In this document: positions 36,026-48,545 of the stretch, piece after piece | Position numbering within the stretch: the first letter of the stretch is position 1 | Layout of the letters: each line of letters begins with the position of its first letter | Assembly (NCBI GenBank): GCA_028673005.1 | Contig: CM054116.1 | Location: 73,297,315 to 73,361,314 of the forward strand | Length of the DNA: 64,000 bases | Direction: 5' to 3' | Origin: Tanypteryx hageni | Taxonomy: Eukaryota; Arthropoda; Insecta; Odonata; Petaluridae | Made by a program: the position numbers and the translations under genes | Notes under the pieces: generated by a model | Seen by the model: only the letters and a program-made list of their open reading frames with translations | Told to the model about the DNA's origin: nothing | Database searches by the model: none

Positions 36026-36309
36026 TAAACAGAGGTCCCTTGATTATCCTCTCTCTGTTTTCTCCGTCCATTCGAGGAAACCGTATTAGTTATATTATTC
36101 GAGCCAGTCCAGCGCACAACCGCTTGCCCCGCATTTTAATCGATCATTTCGCTTGTATTTGGATCTCCCCCTTCCCCCCTCGCTTGATTCTCGCCCCGCC
36201 CCCTTGTGTAGCCCTTCCCCCTCCCTCGTGCACCTCCTGGCCCTCGTTCGGATGCGGTTATTCCGCACCCTCGCTCAAGAGTTGTGGATTTAATTCTACT
36301 AAGGCTTGA

Positions 36310-36635
36310 GTAGGAGCGGTTTTTCTTCTTGCTGTGGTCCTGGATTTCGGCAAGTTGATTGGAGGGCTTGGTTTCTAGGATTCGTCTCTCGTTTCCCGTC
36401 TAGTCGTGTAAGATTTGAAGATCCATCATTGAACCCAGCGCTTCCTCGTTTTCTCGCAGCGGAATTTCCTATTATATTTTCGGGGAAAAAATGTCGCTCT
36501 GATGAAATTTTGGTTAGATGATCTATCTATCTATCTATCTAAACTGTATTCGGGATAATTCCAGTTTCCATAAGTGAGATTAGCCTAGGAGTTTTACGCA
36601 ACCGTGAAAGTTACAATTGTATCATTTGAAAAAAA
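36310..36635. other. Spacer with an ATCT microsatellite
   Basis: Five ATCT units lie at about 36521-36540; nothing else is recognised. Confidence 0.5.
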
Positions 36636-36639
36636 TGAG

Positions 36640-36780
36640 TGCTTATCTTAGATACAAGGTTGTTATGGCTATTAGAGATACCAAGATAAGTACGTACTTA
36701 TTTTTTTAAGTGAGTTTTGTTGGTTGTGTTTTAGCAACCACAAGACGAGCTCCACAATTCTCAAGCGATTTAATTATGTT
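36640..36780 (+). repeat. Partial copy of the hammerhead-like repeat family (copy iii)
   Basis: ACAAGGTTGTTATGGCTATT, then AGAGATACCAAG and AAGTACGTACTTA, align with CCTTGTTGTGGCTATTGGAG and following text in the right arm of the 12703-13012 element. Downstream ACAAGACGAGCTCCACAATTC aligns with its tail. The hammerhead-like core is missing. No flanking direct repeat was found. Confidence 0.55.
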
Positions 36781-38845
36781 GTTGTCAGACTGATTTCAAA
36801 TCATTGCGCCAATGATTAGAAAAATAAATTTTTTATCCACGTATTCATTCGTAATAGTAGTGGAAGGACGAATCTATCATGGAGAAGAAATTAATGATTT
36901 AAATTATACTACGAATTTATTAAAATTTAAACTTTCTAAAAATATCATCTATCAAGAAAGAATAAAATCGAAATCCCTCGATGCAAGCGATTCGTGGTTA
37001 TTTTTTTCGGAGGCGCTCATCGCACGAATTGGGGTAATCTATAACCCAAATCCGCGCACACCGTATTCGGAATCCTCGCCAATCATATAAAAAAATATAT
37101 CCCTCCGGAATCGATTTTTAAAACTCCCGGGACTCGCTGTATGAATTCGATCATCCTTTTCAAACGGGCCTCTCTTTTTATCGGCAACCGGAGCAATACC
37201 CATCGGAAAGTAACCTTTTTCTGTGCTCGATATTCTCACGGCGGCGTTTTTGCGCATGCGTCGTGTCCTCTGCGAGACTTTCTCGGGTCTTCCCCGACCC
37301 ATCCGTTTTGTGTGTGTGTGTGTCCCCGTTTTACCTCTCTCTCTGTTATTCGGGAATGGGGGAGGGAGATAGTTCCGCGGAAGTGACGTGACGAATCGCA
37401 CCCCCCCGGTGGGCAGCCGACGCCATCTGCGTGTTTGTGTGTGTAGATCCTTCCCCACCCCTCCTCTGCGTCGTCTTCCTTGCGCCCCCTTCCTCCTTCG
37501 CGTTCCCTATCTCTGGGTTTCCCCTTTTCCCGACGCTTCCCGAAAGTGGGTCACGGGCGGTTGAAGGGACGGAGGAGGGATGCGGTGGGGAGCCTTTAAC
37601 CGCTTCCTTAAGTCTTCCAATTTCTTCCCTTCCTCCCTCTCTCGGCCCATCCCTTTCTCCATGACTTTTACCGGCGAAACTGCTTAAGGCCACGCCCAAC
37701 ACTCACCCACACCCATTTACGTTCGGCGTCTTCCCTCCCCACAGCCCCGCGCTCTCATCGCTTTTCGGAGTATGATTCGTATAGGTGTCGGTCGAAGAGG
37801 GTTCGCCTCTCGTGGGAGGCATAAGATATAGGTGGAAGAAGTCCAGGTGTTGAAACCCTACGACGGGGTTGGTGTTGCACCTTACCCTTGGTTTTCTCCT
37901 GCTCGGTCAGATTTTTTTCGGTCGCCTTTCGAAGTTGAACGCCACTTTGGCAACGGTGCTCATTTTAATTGGCAGCAGCACTTCGGTTTTACTTGCAACT
38001 CTAGTCGAATAGTAATTGTTACAATGGGATTATATTAATGATTCATATTTATACTTACGTACCATCAATGATTAAATTGGAAATAAACAACTACCGGGAC
38101 GCTTAAAATGTCTTAATCAACAGAGAATTCCTTAACTTTTCATAAAAGATGAATAGACAGCTGAACCTACTGCCTTTTCCCCATGATGTGAATTATACAC
38201 ATGTATAACTCACATATAACTTCAAATTATTCCTCGAAAACTATATAAATTTTGAATTTTATTAACAGAACGTGAAAGTCTCGATTGTGGAAATATCGCA
38301 ATCCGAGCGCAGTCTGCTATCATCTAAGTACGTTACATATTCCTAAATGCGTTTACCTTATTTTGAGTGTTGAGAACTCCAAAACGCCTGGATCATTTCA
38401 AGGGTCCTAAAATCGTCGAAACGATCGCAGTAATAATTTGTCTAAAAGGATAAACAAATCGTTCGGTCAAACAACACAATCGCGATATCCTCAGGGGCGT
38501 ACGTCTTTCTCGTTCCCAGAAGAACTCGAGACGCGTACTTCGCGATATTTATTCGTAGGCGAAATGCATTATCTCCCATATAATATAGGAAGGCTCCGAG
38601 GGCGAAGCGTTTTCACATTCGTGGAAATCGCGAAAGAAATGTATAAAAAATGAAAGAGTGGAATGGCTCCTCAACGTCTCGAAATTCTTTTACGTAGTCT
38701 CTTTTTCCTGTTCGCGTCCTCCCGTAGGCGACGCGCTCAACTCCCCGGCGTAATCGAAATTCAGGTGGCTCTTCACCCTTAGGTGGGAAAATGGGAAAGA
38801 AAGAAGGAAATAAAAAGAGAATTATAAAAGGGCTCTTACTCTTGT
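36781..38845. other. Spacer, GC-richer from 37030 to 37830
   Basis: The stretch 37030-37830 has visibly more C, G and CpG than its surroundings and a GT run at about 37310-37324. Several overlapping frames occur on both strands but none shows a known motif. No gene called. Confidence 0.45.
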
Positions 38846-38854
38846 CTCTCATGA

Positions 38855-38995
38855 GAGACAGGGGAAGAGAGGCAGGGAGAGAGAGGGGAGGAAAGAGAGA
38901 GAGAGGGGAGGAAAGAGAGAGAGAGAGGGGAGGAAAGAGAGAGAGAGGGGAGGAAAGATAGAGAGGGGAGGAAAGAGAGAGGGAGGAGGAGAGGT
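38855..38995. repeat. GA minisatellite, GAGGGGAGGAAAGAGAGA unit
   Basis: About six copies of an 18-21 bp purine unit built from GAGGGGAGGAAAGAGA. The neighbouring sequence on both sides is not repetitive. Confidence 0.85.
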
Positions 38996-39840
38996 GGGTA
39001 AGAGTGAAAAAGTGTTCCTCGCGACGTTCTGCTCGATTGGGTTCTCTTTCTCGCTTGGTCGTTGTTACGAGGACGTCTCACAGCCGTCTTCTCGACGTCT
39101 CAAGGGATGTATTTTTAAGAACGTTCGTAGCAGGATTTTTCAAGGCCGAAGTATGTCTCGCTGATGAGGTGATGAGGCGTCGGCGTCTTTGCGAATCTTC
39201 GCTGGAACTGCTTCGGAAACGACTGAAAATAGATTCTCTCTTCTCTGTCCGACCGACAAGCGCGTCTCGCTTTTGTTTCTCCTAATTCTCCCGTTTATGA
39301 CTTTGTCGCTGATTGAGTTTTTCAAACCTTTTCTCCGCGAAGTTCGACTTTAGTAGGACTCCGATGCGTTTCTTTCAAAGTGAGAAGTTCCAACTTTTGT
39401 CCTTATATTAAAAAAATATTTCCATTTGCTGCGGAGTACGACAATATTCCCTTGATCTTGAAATACCATCGGGAATACATCTTTTAGGAATACTCTAGAT
39501 ATATTATTGAATGGGTTGGGCCAATTTTTATACCATTTGCAAAAGGTTTTTTTGAAAAATAATTTGTAGTTGAATCTTGTTTTCAAAGAATTTTTTACGC
39601 TATGTGTTATTTTGATCTAAAAAATAAACATTGTAGGCCAAATTAACATTTTAATTTATGGTGGAAAATTTTCATCAATCAATTATGAAATCTATTTACG
39701 GAGGGAAAGTGTTAAATCTTTCTCCTGTTGCAATATTGTGTGGTATACAACTTTTTATGGGTATTCATAGGTGTAACTTTTGAATTTAACCCATCAAGTT
39801 ATTGTTGAAGTTTTTGTAAAATGAGAATTATTGTTGTGGC
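38996..39840. other. Spacer, no recognisable feature
   Basis: No gene or repeat recognised. A minus-strand frame at 39350-39586 lies just past the 3' end of the Tc1-like remnant, but I cannot align it to a transposase. Confidence 0.4.
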
Positions 39841-40353
39841 TTAAGTATATAATTTTCGTATTATCGAATTTTGTCCTAATTTCCTCTCTGGCGTAAATTG
39901 TGTTCCAAAATTCATACAGAAAGTTTTGTTCATAGTTTGGGGAATATGGACCCCTCCTTCATTTTGTCTTGCATCAACAAATGGCCTTATATTTCGTTTT
40001 TCACATGAGACTTTCTTTCGTAGATGAGCTCTGGGATAGAAAATTACCGAAATTGGATTCAGGTCAGGTGGAAATTCTATGATTTTTCCGCAGTTATGTA
40101 TCGTTTTGATTTTCGGAATTCTCTCTTTCCTATATACGAAAGAATTTATTTTACGCACGTGACGTGCATCGGATTTTATACTGGAGTCCAGACGCGCACA
40201 CCCTCGCGCCGTAGTCTTTTCCAATATCGTCGGTGTCGCAGCTGTATTGCGAGCTCGGGTCATCTCGCGGAGAGCATAGTCCCAGAGCACTACGTTAGAA
40301 ATTTTGAGTTTTGCGGAAATTTGCGAAAATTCACGGATTGCAGCCTGCTTCAT
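39841..40353 (-). pseudogene. Tc1-like transposase remnant, internally deleted
   Basis: The 170-residue minus-strand product starts with a helix-turn-helix-like region. TPTILEKTTARGCARLDSSI then KSDARHVRKI recalls the linker TPRxxRxxxRLVxxDPR typical of Tc1 transposases. About 30 residues later comes FPPDLNPISVI, resembling the SPDLNPIENLW block around the last catalytic residue, with Glu replaced by Ser. The intervening catalytic core, roughly 120 residues in normal Tc1 proteins, is missing. The open frame despite the deletion may be chance or a recent deletion. Assignment rests on two short motifs. Confidence 0.5.
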
Positions 40354-41460
40354 AAGGTGGCGGGCGGCGAGAGAACACCCTTGATAGGTACTTAAGCATG
40401 CGCGTGTTGTTCTATTAGCTTTAGAATCCCCGCCTACTTTTTATCTCAGTTCGGTAACCGGCGAAGTTCTTCCTAACTTTGAGCTTCTTACGTGGAATTC
40501 CTCAACCCGTTAGAAACGAGGGAGAAAAAGTCCTTGTTGTCGGAGTAATTTCCTTAATATACCAGAGATAGACCTTAATGCCGCTTATAATGGACCTGCC
40601 TCTGGCATCCAAGAAGAGGTTCCGAGAACTCAATTTAACTTACGGAAATTTTCCATGCCGTCATTATCGTCGAGTTCTGCTCTCTTTAATAACCGCCAAT
40701 CTGCATACTTTCCTCTTTCTATCAAACTAAATCTATTAACGCCAAGATATGATCTTAATCATGCAAAATACAAGTAAGATTTAATACGGATAGATACATC
40801 AGTACGAGTTCGTGTTGAAACTTTTCACGGGCGAAGGAAAATTTTCAACGGGCGGGGATTTGTTAAATCCTTTTAATCATAAGACAAGCGCGGGACCGGT
40901 GCGTTTAAAATTACGCTAGACGCGTGTATTATATGGGCATGTGAGTGGGCCAAGGGCCATGTTCTAGTCCAAACTAGAAGGGTAAACATCGGATCAAGTT
41001 TCGTAGTAGTGAGTTCTAGGAATTTATCTTAGGGGATTTCTCGAGTTATTGTTGGACCGAGTTTATGTTATCAGAATATACCGTAGGCCCTTGCGCAACG
41101 CGGGTTTCCTCGACACGGATTGGATCATATGTGTTTAAATAAGTGTGACCCTAATTTTATCCAACGCACTTTTGATTTGGGGCCACACCACATTTTACCT
41201 ACTATGTATGTGACGTCACAAGCGAGGGTGACAACCGCGATCTCTGTGCCCGCCCCCTCTCAATTAGATTAGTGTTTCAGTTTATAAAGGTTGCCTCAGT
41301 AAAATTCCTCCAATTCAATTTTTTTCCTTTTACGTTAAACTTTCGTTTAATTGAAGAATTGCACTTAAAATATCGATTTTTAAAGTGGAATTACAATAAA
41401 AAATAACCTAAGGTTAAGAGCTTGACTGACAAATCAAGTGAAAGTATGAGTGCAGCGTCT
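40354..41460. other. Spacer, no recognisable feature
   Basis: Mixed sequence upstream of the Tigger-like remnant; no terminal inverted repeat for it was found here. Confidence 0.45.
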
Positions 41461-41489
41461 TTCGATCGAAGATATATCAAGTGAACGAG

Positions 41490-42708
41490 TCAGTCATGCG
41501 TACCATTCAGGCAAAAATGGAAAACAATTCCTGCTAACGTAAAAACGCCTGCCCCCATAACTGCAAAGGTGTCTCCTGTGCCTAGAATAGTTCCTAAAAT
41601 AGAAAACATATGAGAGAGAATCGATCTGTAACTGTGAATTCAAGCTGAGCAAAGGACAGCTTTCAAACTTCCTTCGATGGTACAATCTGCATGACGTCAA
41701 GCTAAAGGGGTCAGCAGATCATGAGGCAGTTGAAAAAATTCAAGCGCTCATTTCTTGAACTTGTCTCTAAGAAAGGTTATGCTCCTGAATATCTTTTCAA
41801 TGCAGATGAAGCCAGACTTTTTCACAAGAAAATGGGCAGTAGGACCTACATCTCCAAGGAACCGAAGGCAGCACTTGGATTTAAGATTTTCAAAGACTGG
41901 CCTAACCTTCTCTTTTATAGAAATGCAACCGGCGATTTCAAGTCCAAACCTTTGTTGGTTTACCCCATCGAATGACCGAGCACTCTCAAAAGACTGAGGT
42001 TGGCAATGTGATAAGATGGTGTGGGTAAATTGGATATTGTTCGATGATTGGTTAGGGTGCTGATTGTTTTGGGTAACGCACCTGGTCACATCTCAGTGAC
42101 GCTAAGTTTCGCACATACTAATGTAGAAATAATGTTTCTGTCTCGTATCACCACCTCGGTTTTGCAGCCGATGGAGTTATTAACACTTTCAAATCTTACT
42201 ACACTCGGTGTGTGCGTACAAGTCTGCCACCCAAGGCTCTTGACGACGGTATAGAGAATTTAATGCAATTCTGGAAGTCCTACAACGTCAAGGATCGCGA
42301 AGATGTTATCGAGGTGGCCTGGGATGAAGTTAAACCTTTGACAATGAATACTTGGCCGGAAGTGGAGAACAACTTCCAGGGATTTCTCACCGTCTATAAG
42401 AAATTTCCGACATTTTCGAGTTGGCCAAAGACCTCGGAGGAGAAGGTTTTGACAACATGAGAGATGAGGATATGCAAGAGCTGCGTTAATCTCATCATAA
42501 AGAGCCGACCAATGAGAAGTTGGAAGAGCTTATTGCAACACGAAGCAAAGACAGAGAGATGGACGAAGAGGACGAACCTACAAAGCCTATCCTCACAGGA
42601 ACGGCATCGTCAGTCATTCTTTGTAAGGCAAAGGCGCTGCCCGAAGTTGACGTTAACATGGGCCTGATAATGGAGAAGAGCCTCAAATTTGACTTGAGGT
42701 TCTCTTGA
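41490..42708 (+). pseudogene. Tigger/pogo-like transposase pseudogene
   Basis: A possible N-terminal trace VMRTIQAKMENN is at 41493. The CENP-B-like HTH region reads FLRWYNLHDVKLKGSADHEA (about 41667-41735). A frameshift near 41755 moves to YLFNADEARLFHKKM, SRTYISKEPKAA and GDFKSKPLLVYP, classic pogo DDE-domain text up to 41975. Another frame gives VLIVLGNAPGH, ITTSVLQPMELL, IENLMQFWKSYNV, WPEVENNFQGF and, near the end, MRDEDMQEL..SHHKEPTNEKLEELIATRS. The first catalytic Asp (NADEA) remains. The second is Gly (GNAPGH for DNAPGH) and the third is Glu (QPME for QPMD). Several stops and shifts confirm inactivity. Similar to TIGD1-type proteins in organisation. Confidence 0.9.
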
Positions 42709-45272
42709 AACCTTTCAGGGATCTCATGAAAGATTTACGGCGGAAGACAAAAACAGTAAAAAATAGATACCTCCTTTAATCGTTTTGTTGCGTCATCTCT
42801 TCTTCGAACTCTGGCTCTTCTCAGGCATTCACTTCAATGGAGTGAGATGCCGATGTTCTCTCAGAAAACCGCTCTTCCTCCAAACTCGTCAAAACTATGA
42901 ACTACACCACAAGCGGATAATCATTCGTTAGCCAAAAGACCATCGCGCATTTTTGCAATTTTATTTAATAATTTTTACGACGTATTACGTCGATCGATTT
43001 TTATATTCCATAAATAGATTATCGGAATTTCTGTTTTCATTACGGAAAAACAATTATGTCGGTATATGCTATAGTTTGAGATCGCTCGTATACATTTCCA
43101 TTTATTTGATAGTGTATCAACTTTGTTCGACGCATTTTTATGATGCCTAACGCGGCCTTTGCCGAGAACATAATCCCGATTTTACTCTAGGGACTATTGT
43201 ATTTCGATTTTGATAAATTTGTGTATTCTCTCTCTTTTAAAATAGGCAAAATGGAGTGTCTCACTAAATCAGGTGGGAGTTATATTTAATTTCCGCTTTC
43301 ACGATGTATCAGGTATGTGTGTTACAGATTTTAAGATAATCATATTAGAAAGTGAACCAATCTGCTTTATTCCAAAGAGCACTAGAACATGAGTCTATCG
43401 TCACATTTTTCACAACATGGAAAATGTTAACATTTACTCAGTCATGTTAGTGAAAAGGCGATACCTTATAAATAAGCGAGTTTCAGCGAAAGATTTATAG
43501 ACATGTCCAGAAAACGTTTCCTTTGATCTTCTTCACTATCTTTTTTTTAGAAAAATCCCTCGCGGCCGTGAAAATATCCCTCGAACCGGAAAGTCCGCTC
43601 AATCTGACCGATCTAAATCGAAGTGAAGGGATCTTATTATCTTCCATCGCTCCAATCCGAGTGAACGCTAATTTACGGCTTCGAAATGCAATCGATTTCC
43701 TCCAAGGATCGTTTATTGGCCGATTCCCATCTCGCGGACTTTTCTCCCTCTCAACGCGCTTACTCCTACTTCCTCTCCATCTAACCATCCTACACACTTT
43801 TCCGCCAGTCCTTCCTTCCCGTCGCTCCTCATCCTCCACACGTTTTTCTTTTTATATTTTTCGTCTGGCGTCTCCCGAAAACCTTTCTTTTCCCCTTTGT
43901 TCCGACGCTGGGCGTTCTCCCCTCCCCCAAACTCCGCCGTACTGTCCGATTCAGCATCGTGCTTCTATATCTCCATCATCAAACATTTCCTTCTCTCACG
44001 AACCCTTAAGTCTCGGCTTCTTCCTCCCTCCCTCTTTTCTCACACACTGAATCCCCTCTTTGCTTTCTCCCCCCTCTCCCGCTCGCTTCTTTCCCCTCTA
44101 CTCCATCCGTTCCGGTCCCGACGGCCTGTGACCTTGACCCAGAGTCGGCACGGGTGCTGCCGTGCCGGAAGGGGAGAGATGGAGAGGGGACGAAAATGTC
44201 TAATCCGTGTAGCCTTTGCATGCGGTGCTTTTTGACCCGGGAGTTCCAGCGATGGGAAGAGGAGGGAGGAGATGTGTGTGAAGGGGGGGAGACCGTGGGA
44301 GGGAAGAGGAAGAGGATGAAAAATAGCGGCAATGAAGGGTGTGAGGGTGTTGGAGTTTTGGAAGTGACAGGGTTTTAGGAAGAGAGGGGTCGGTGGATAT
44401 TTCTGTACGTGCGGCGGGAATATAGAGTGCATTACCGTGGCGCGTGGAGCGGCCACAGCAATTACGGGCGGCTACGTAGAGAGAGAGAGAGAGATAGCTA
44501 ACCATTAACCGTGTCAGCCGGCATTTAAAAAAAAAAAAAATTTCGTTGAGTGCTCGTTTTAATAAAAATGTACGTCGCTTCGTGAGGAATTTTTCAATGC
44601 CTCATTTTCCGTTGTATTCGATTTTTCTTTTTTGTTTTTTTTTGCGCGTTGTTACCTTCGTTTTTTTACTCTGTCGTCGTCTTTTTACCTTCCTATTTCT
44701 TCTTGTGGGGGTTCGACGCGGTATCTGGCTCGGAAAAAATCAGTTTTAGGCCACGAGCGAAACGGGGAAGGGTTTTTATTTTTTTTTATTTTTTCCCGTC
44801 TCGGTTGGTGAGAGAGAAGAAGAATGGTCACGTTCGCGATCGGCGGCATAAGGGCCTTGGGTCTTTCGAAGGTTTGGATTTGAATTGGATTCTTTGGAAT
44901 GAGGGTCAGATGTGACACGCCTAGCGCGAGGAACGCGAGTAGAGAATTATATTTTTTCTCCGAAAAAAAAGTCTTTGGAATGACTTCTAACCCGTCGAAT
45001 ATCCGTGATTGGCGTTTGTTTCCGGAAAATTAACTTTTATTCCCCTGCTTGTAATGGCTCGGTATTTAAGCCGTGTTGGGAAAAGTAACCGTGATTTTAT
45101 TTCTGCCATTGAAGTGCGCGATAAATTAAATTTCTCGTGATTATCGAGAGAAGCGGAAATATAGCTTCATAGTTACTTGCGGGTGAAAACCTATGTATGG
45201 ATGTTCGTGATCAACACCGGAATACTTTCTCCGCCTAACTCCGCGAGCTTAGAATAACACGGTGAGATCGTT
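42709..45272. other. Spacer with CT- and GA-rich blocks
   Basis: Pyrimidine-rich at 43740-44110, purine-rich at 44160-44390, a GA run near 44479-44493 and an A run at 44528-44540. Long overlapping frames at 43523-44505 are low-complexity products of this bias. No gene supported. Confidence 0.5.
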
Positions 45273-45624
45273 GCAGCACATAAGGAGACGCGTGTTTCTA
45301 ATCTCAGCAATCCTCTTTTTGTTTTCCTAACTTGTGTTTGAATTGAATGCTCCGAATTATGGATCCCGGGAATTTTAGTTTTCGCCAGAATAGTCAAAGT
45401 TGCTAAATATATGTAAATTTAGTTTTAACGACAGATTTACGAAGCGGGGCAGCACATAAGGAGACGCGTGTTTCTAATCTCAGCAATCCTCTTTTTGTTT
45501 TCCTAACTTGTGTTTGAATTGAATGCTCCGAATTATGGATCCCGGGAATTTTAGTTTTCGCCAGAATAGTCAAAGTTGCTAAATATATGTAAATTTAGTT
45601 TTAACGACAAATTTACGAAGCGGG
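45273..45624. repeat. Near-perfect 176-bp tandem duplication
   Basis: Two head-to-tail copies, 45273-45448 and 45449-45624, start GCAGC. By eye the only clear internal differences are ACAGATTTAC versus ACAAATTTAC and the bases at the copy edges. Such identity implies a recent event or an assembly artefact. No gene lies within it. Confidence 0.9.
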
Positions 45625-45629
45625 GCAGC

Positions 45630-47500
45630 GTATTCTCTTTCTCGTTAACGTTCCTGTTAACTCGCAGTAATGAGTCGTTTTTGGAATTGGTTTTCCACAA
45701 AAAATCGCTGATCTTGATTATAGGAAAGATATATATATATTTTCGTCAATACGTTTGGCAGGATGACACCCATGAATGCTAACTAATTATTAAAAAGAGT
45801 ACCTATTCGAGAGTAAGCTGATTTCTTTTTACCTCTGTATCGATTAGTAAGCGAACAGCTACACGATCGTAAATAAATTATTTTTAATGGTTTAGGTTTC
45901 CGGGGCGGACTTTGCCGTCAATTGACCAGGCATACAAACGACAGTCAAAATGTATACTTTTCTTTTTAAACATCTTTTTTATAAGCTTACCTTTGTGAAA
46001 GAGGTTAAGTTGAACAAATTTCGCCGGTGCGTATTTGCAAAGGAGTAGATCCGACTCGTTATGATTCCTCTTTGGAAACTGGCGTTTTGAGCCCTGCTAT
46101 CCATTTATCTCATTACCGAGTCGCGCCGTTATAAATGAAGTAGTTCAAAGCCGAGCTTCGCGACTCTTGTTTTTTTTTCTTAACCGCCGTCGTTTGAATG
46201 CTCGCCACGCGAAATTCCACTTCCCCGCGAAAATAACTACATTTTCTTCCGAGGCTTGGTGACATTATGGGGTCGTATCCTTGCGATGCGACATCCCGCG
46301 CAACATTCTGTGAATTAAAATGCCTATGCTTCAGGCGCAAAACACCGGTCCGCCTCCTACATACAGTATGGTTTGTTGGTTATAGACGGCCTGCGTTTCA
46401 CTTGACGTCGCGAAAGCCTTTCCGGCCTTGCTAAAACAAAGTTCAGAGAAAATCCTTTTATGTGCCACGGCATAGTTATTTCCTGCATGTAGTTTCTTTT
46501 CGAAAGGATGTATACTTGTTAGCTTGTCAAGGATTAAATAAATTGTTAAATAAATGTTCACAGTGAATCCTTTTGTTCCTATCGTTGTCAACAATTATAA
46601 TTTTTTTTTCCATTTTAAGCGAGCGTTAACTATGTGACCTAAGCTGATATCTCATGCGACATCTGTTAGTCACTGGAGTTATTTTTTAAGCGTATGAAGG
46701 TTGAAAATATGTTGGCAATAATTATTGTTTCTTGGAATATCTATACTAATTATAACGAGTAGAAAGATAAATGCACAATATTTGTAGTTACCATGTGTAA
46801 ATATTCCTTTATGACACTAATCTCATCATACTTATCGAGTAACGTGCTTAAAATATTTCCAATGGATTGATTTTTTACATTACGCGCAAAAGGTCAACGT
46901 ATTTTCAATGAAATTTCATTAAACGTTTTCTGAAAGGTCGCCCGTAAAAGTTTTCTGCTTCTAAATATTCTCAAAACTACGTTTCGGCCCTGGTAACTGT
47001 TTCGTTAATTCCCCCTTATTCATTCTTAGTTTACCATTCCAGTTACGTTTTTATGATAGGCGTTTTGCGCGATCATATTTAATAGGCTCCGTCAAAACTT
47101 AAACCGGATCTGATACATTCATTTCTCTTAAATTCCGGTCCCGTTCCCCGACATTTCCTACCTGCTTTCTATCTTTCGCTGGGAGAGTTGGAAGTCGCGA
47201 TAACGACGGGACGACGTTGCCGTTCCGCTCCAAAGACCGATTCATGTTTTCACGAAATGATTCGCGAAACGACGATTTTGGGTGTATTTCAGGATTTTGC
47301 GATATTATTTATTGAGTGGAAAATTTAAACTCCAACCCATGAAATTTCTCAAACAATTCAAAGTTTAGCCGAAATTCAGAAGGGTTTTCTCAAAAACACT
47401 AAAATCGTCGTCAAGAAAAGAACTGACTTCGCTATTAAGAAGTGGCTTAAACTCGGAAAACAATTCACTTAAAAAAAACTGCACACAGAACTACAATATC
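45630..47500. other. Spacer, no recognisable feature
   Basis: A short TA run at about 45730-45739. No coding or transposon structure recognised. Confidence 0.5.
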
Positions 47501-47514
47501 ACAACCTTCATCTA

Positions 47515-47573
47515 TAAATGACTACTGCTTATTGTTTTTAGCCGTAATACGAGCTCGATAATTTTCTACTGAA
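47515..47573 (+). repeat. Tail fragment of the hammerhead-like repeat family (copy iv)
   Basis: TTTTTAGCCGTAATACGAGCTCGATAATTTTCTACTGAA resembles the tail CAGCAATAAGACGAGCTCGATTGTTCCCTGTTGAA of the 12703-13012 element and stops at the same CTGAA end. The core is not visible. Confidence 0.45.
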
Positions 47574-47905
47574 TTAAGCATGACGTGGTTTGAAAGATGA
47601 AAATTTATAACCGGGAGAGTCACAATGAAATATTTAACCAGAAAGATCCGCGTATGCTTTCCAAAGATAAAGAATAAATTTCGATGCCGTCTCTCGCTTC
47701 GTCATAACATTTCGGAAAAATTTCCATTTTTATTATTGCAAGAAGGAATCCATTATACGCAGTATTCCGAAATATCGGTCGAGAGTCGCGGAGCAACTAA
47801 ATCAGGATCGGTTCATGTACATTCATTCGTTTCTCATGTACGTATTATGCATTCAGGCTTCACGGAACTTCCTCGCAGAGGCGTGTTGTACTCGTCATTT
47901 GTAAA

Positions 47906-48400
47906 TACGAGGGTAGTGCAAAGGAAAACAGCAAAAGTCAAATAAAAAATTATTGATTGAAACCTAGGTTAATGAACCCCTTTACTTTTCGACATAGATT
48001 CCTGCTCTATCATTACACTTTTTACTTCACGGAACTAGTGCTTGGATTTCGTCCTGGTGGAAATTCTTTTGATTGCTTTCGGAGAATCTCATGCACCGCT
48101 GTTCGAAGTTCATCGTCCAAGTGGAGTCATTTTCCACTTAATGCCTCTTTCATTGGGACCGAAAGATGATAGTCACTTGGAGCTAAGTTCGGAGAATAAG
48201 GGGGTGTGTTACCATTTTTCAAAATGCCGATCTTTAATGATGTTGACAGTCGTTCGGGTATTGTAAGGACGGGCGTTGTTGTGCTGTATGGAAACCACTT
48301 TTGAGATCACCCCTCGAGGTTTGGTCCAGATTTCTTGAGCATATTTCAGTACGGAGCACTCTTGATAATTGTCTCCTTCTTCATACAACTTTCCAAAATA
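47906..48400 (-). mobile_element. Mariner element 3' half
   Basis: CGAGGGTAGTGCAAAGG at 47908, preceded by TA (47906-47907), fits the ACGAGGGTNNTNCAAA terminal repeat known for several mariner subfamilies. It lies at the correct distance beyond the stop codon of the transposase remnant. The opposite end is absent: recognisable coding sequence fades near 48400 and a SINE-like copy starts at about 48546. Confidence 0.7.
47982..48390 (-). pseudogene. Mariner transposase C-terminal remnant
   Basis: Minus-strand translation shows IQHNNARP, then TPPYSPNLAPSDYHLSVPMK, EALSGK, DDELRTAVHEILRKQSKEFP and finally AGIYVEK followed by a stop at 47982. These correspond to the last third of mariner transposases (usual HDNARPH, PPYSPDLAPSDYHLF, GDYVEK). 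The second catalytic Asp is Asn (HNNARP); the third (SDYH) is kept. Two or three frameshifts separate the blocks. The DNA-binding half and the first catalytic Asp are missing. Confidence 0.88.
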
Positions 48401-48545
48401 CTCCAGTTTTCATTTCAAAATATGCTTACAGACGATGCTGCTCTGAACTTATTAGACTTAGGAGACCTGGAATGACACTACTCATTACACTGGCTGCTAC
48501 TCGCCTGCAGCGGGTACGATCCTGCGAAAGTAGGATTTTTTTTCC

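Noticed and set aside
43523..44505. Cluster of frames of 100-175 codons on both strands
   Set aside because: Overlapping frames in opposite directions across CT- and GA-biased sequence; none has a recognisable motif.
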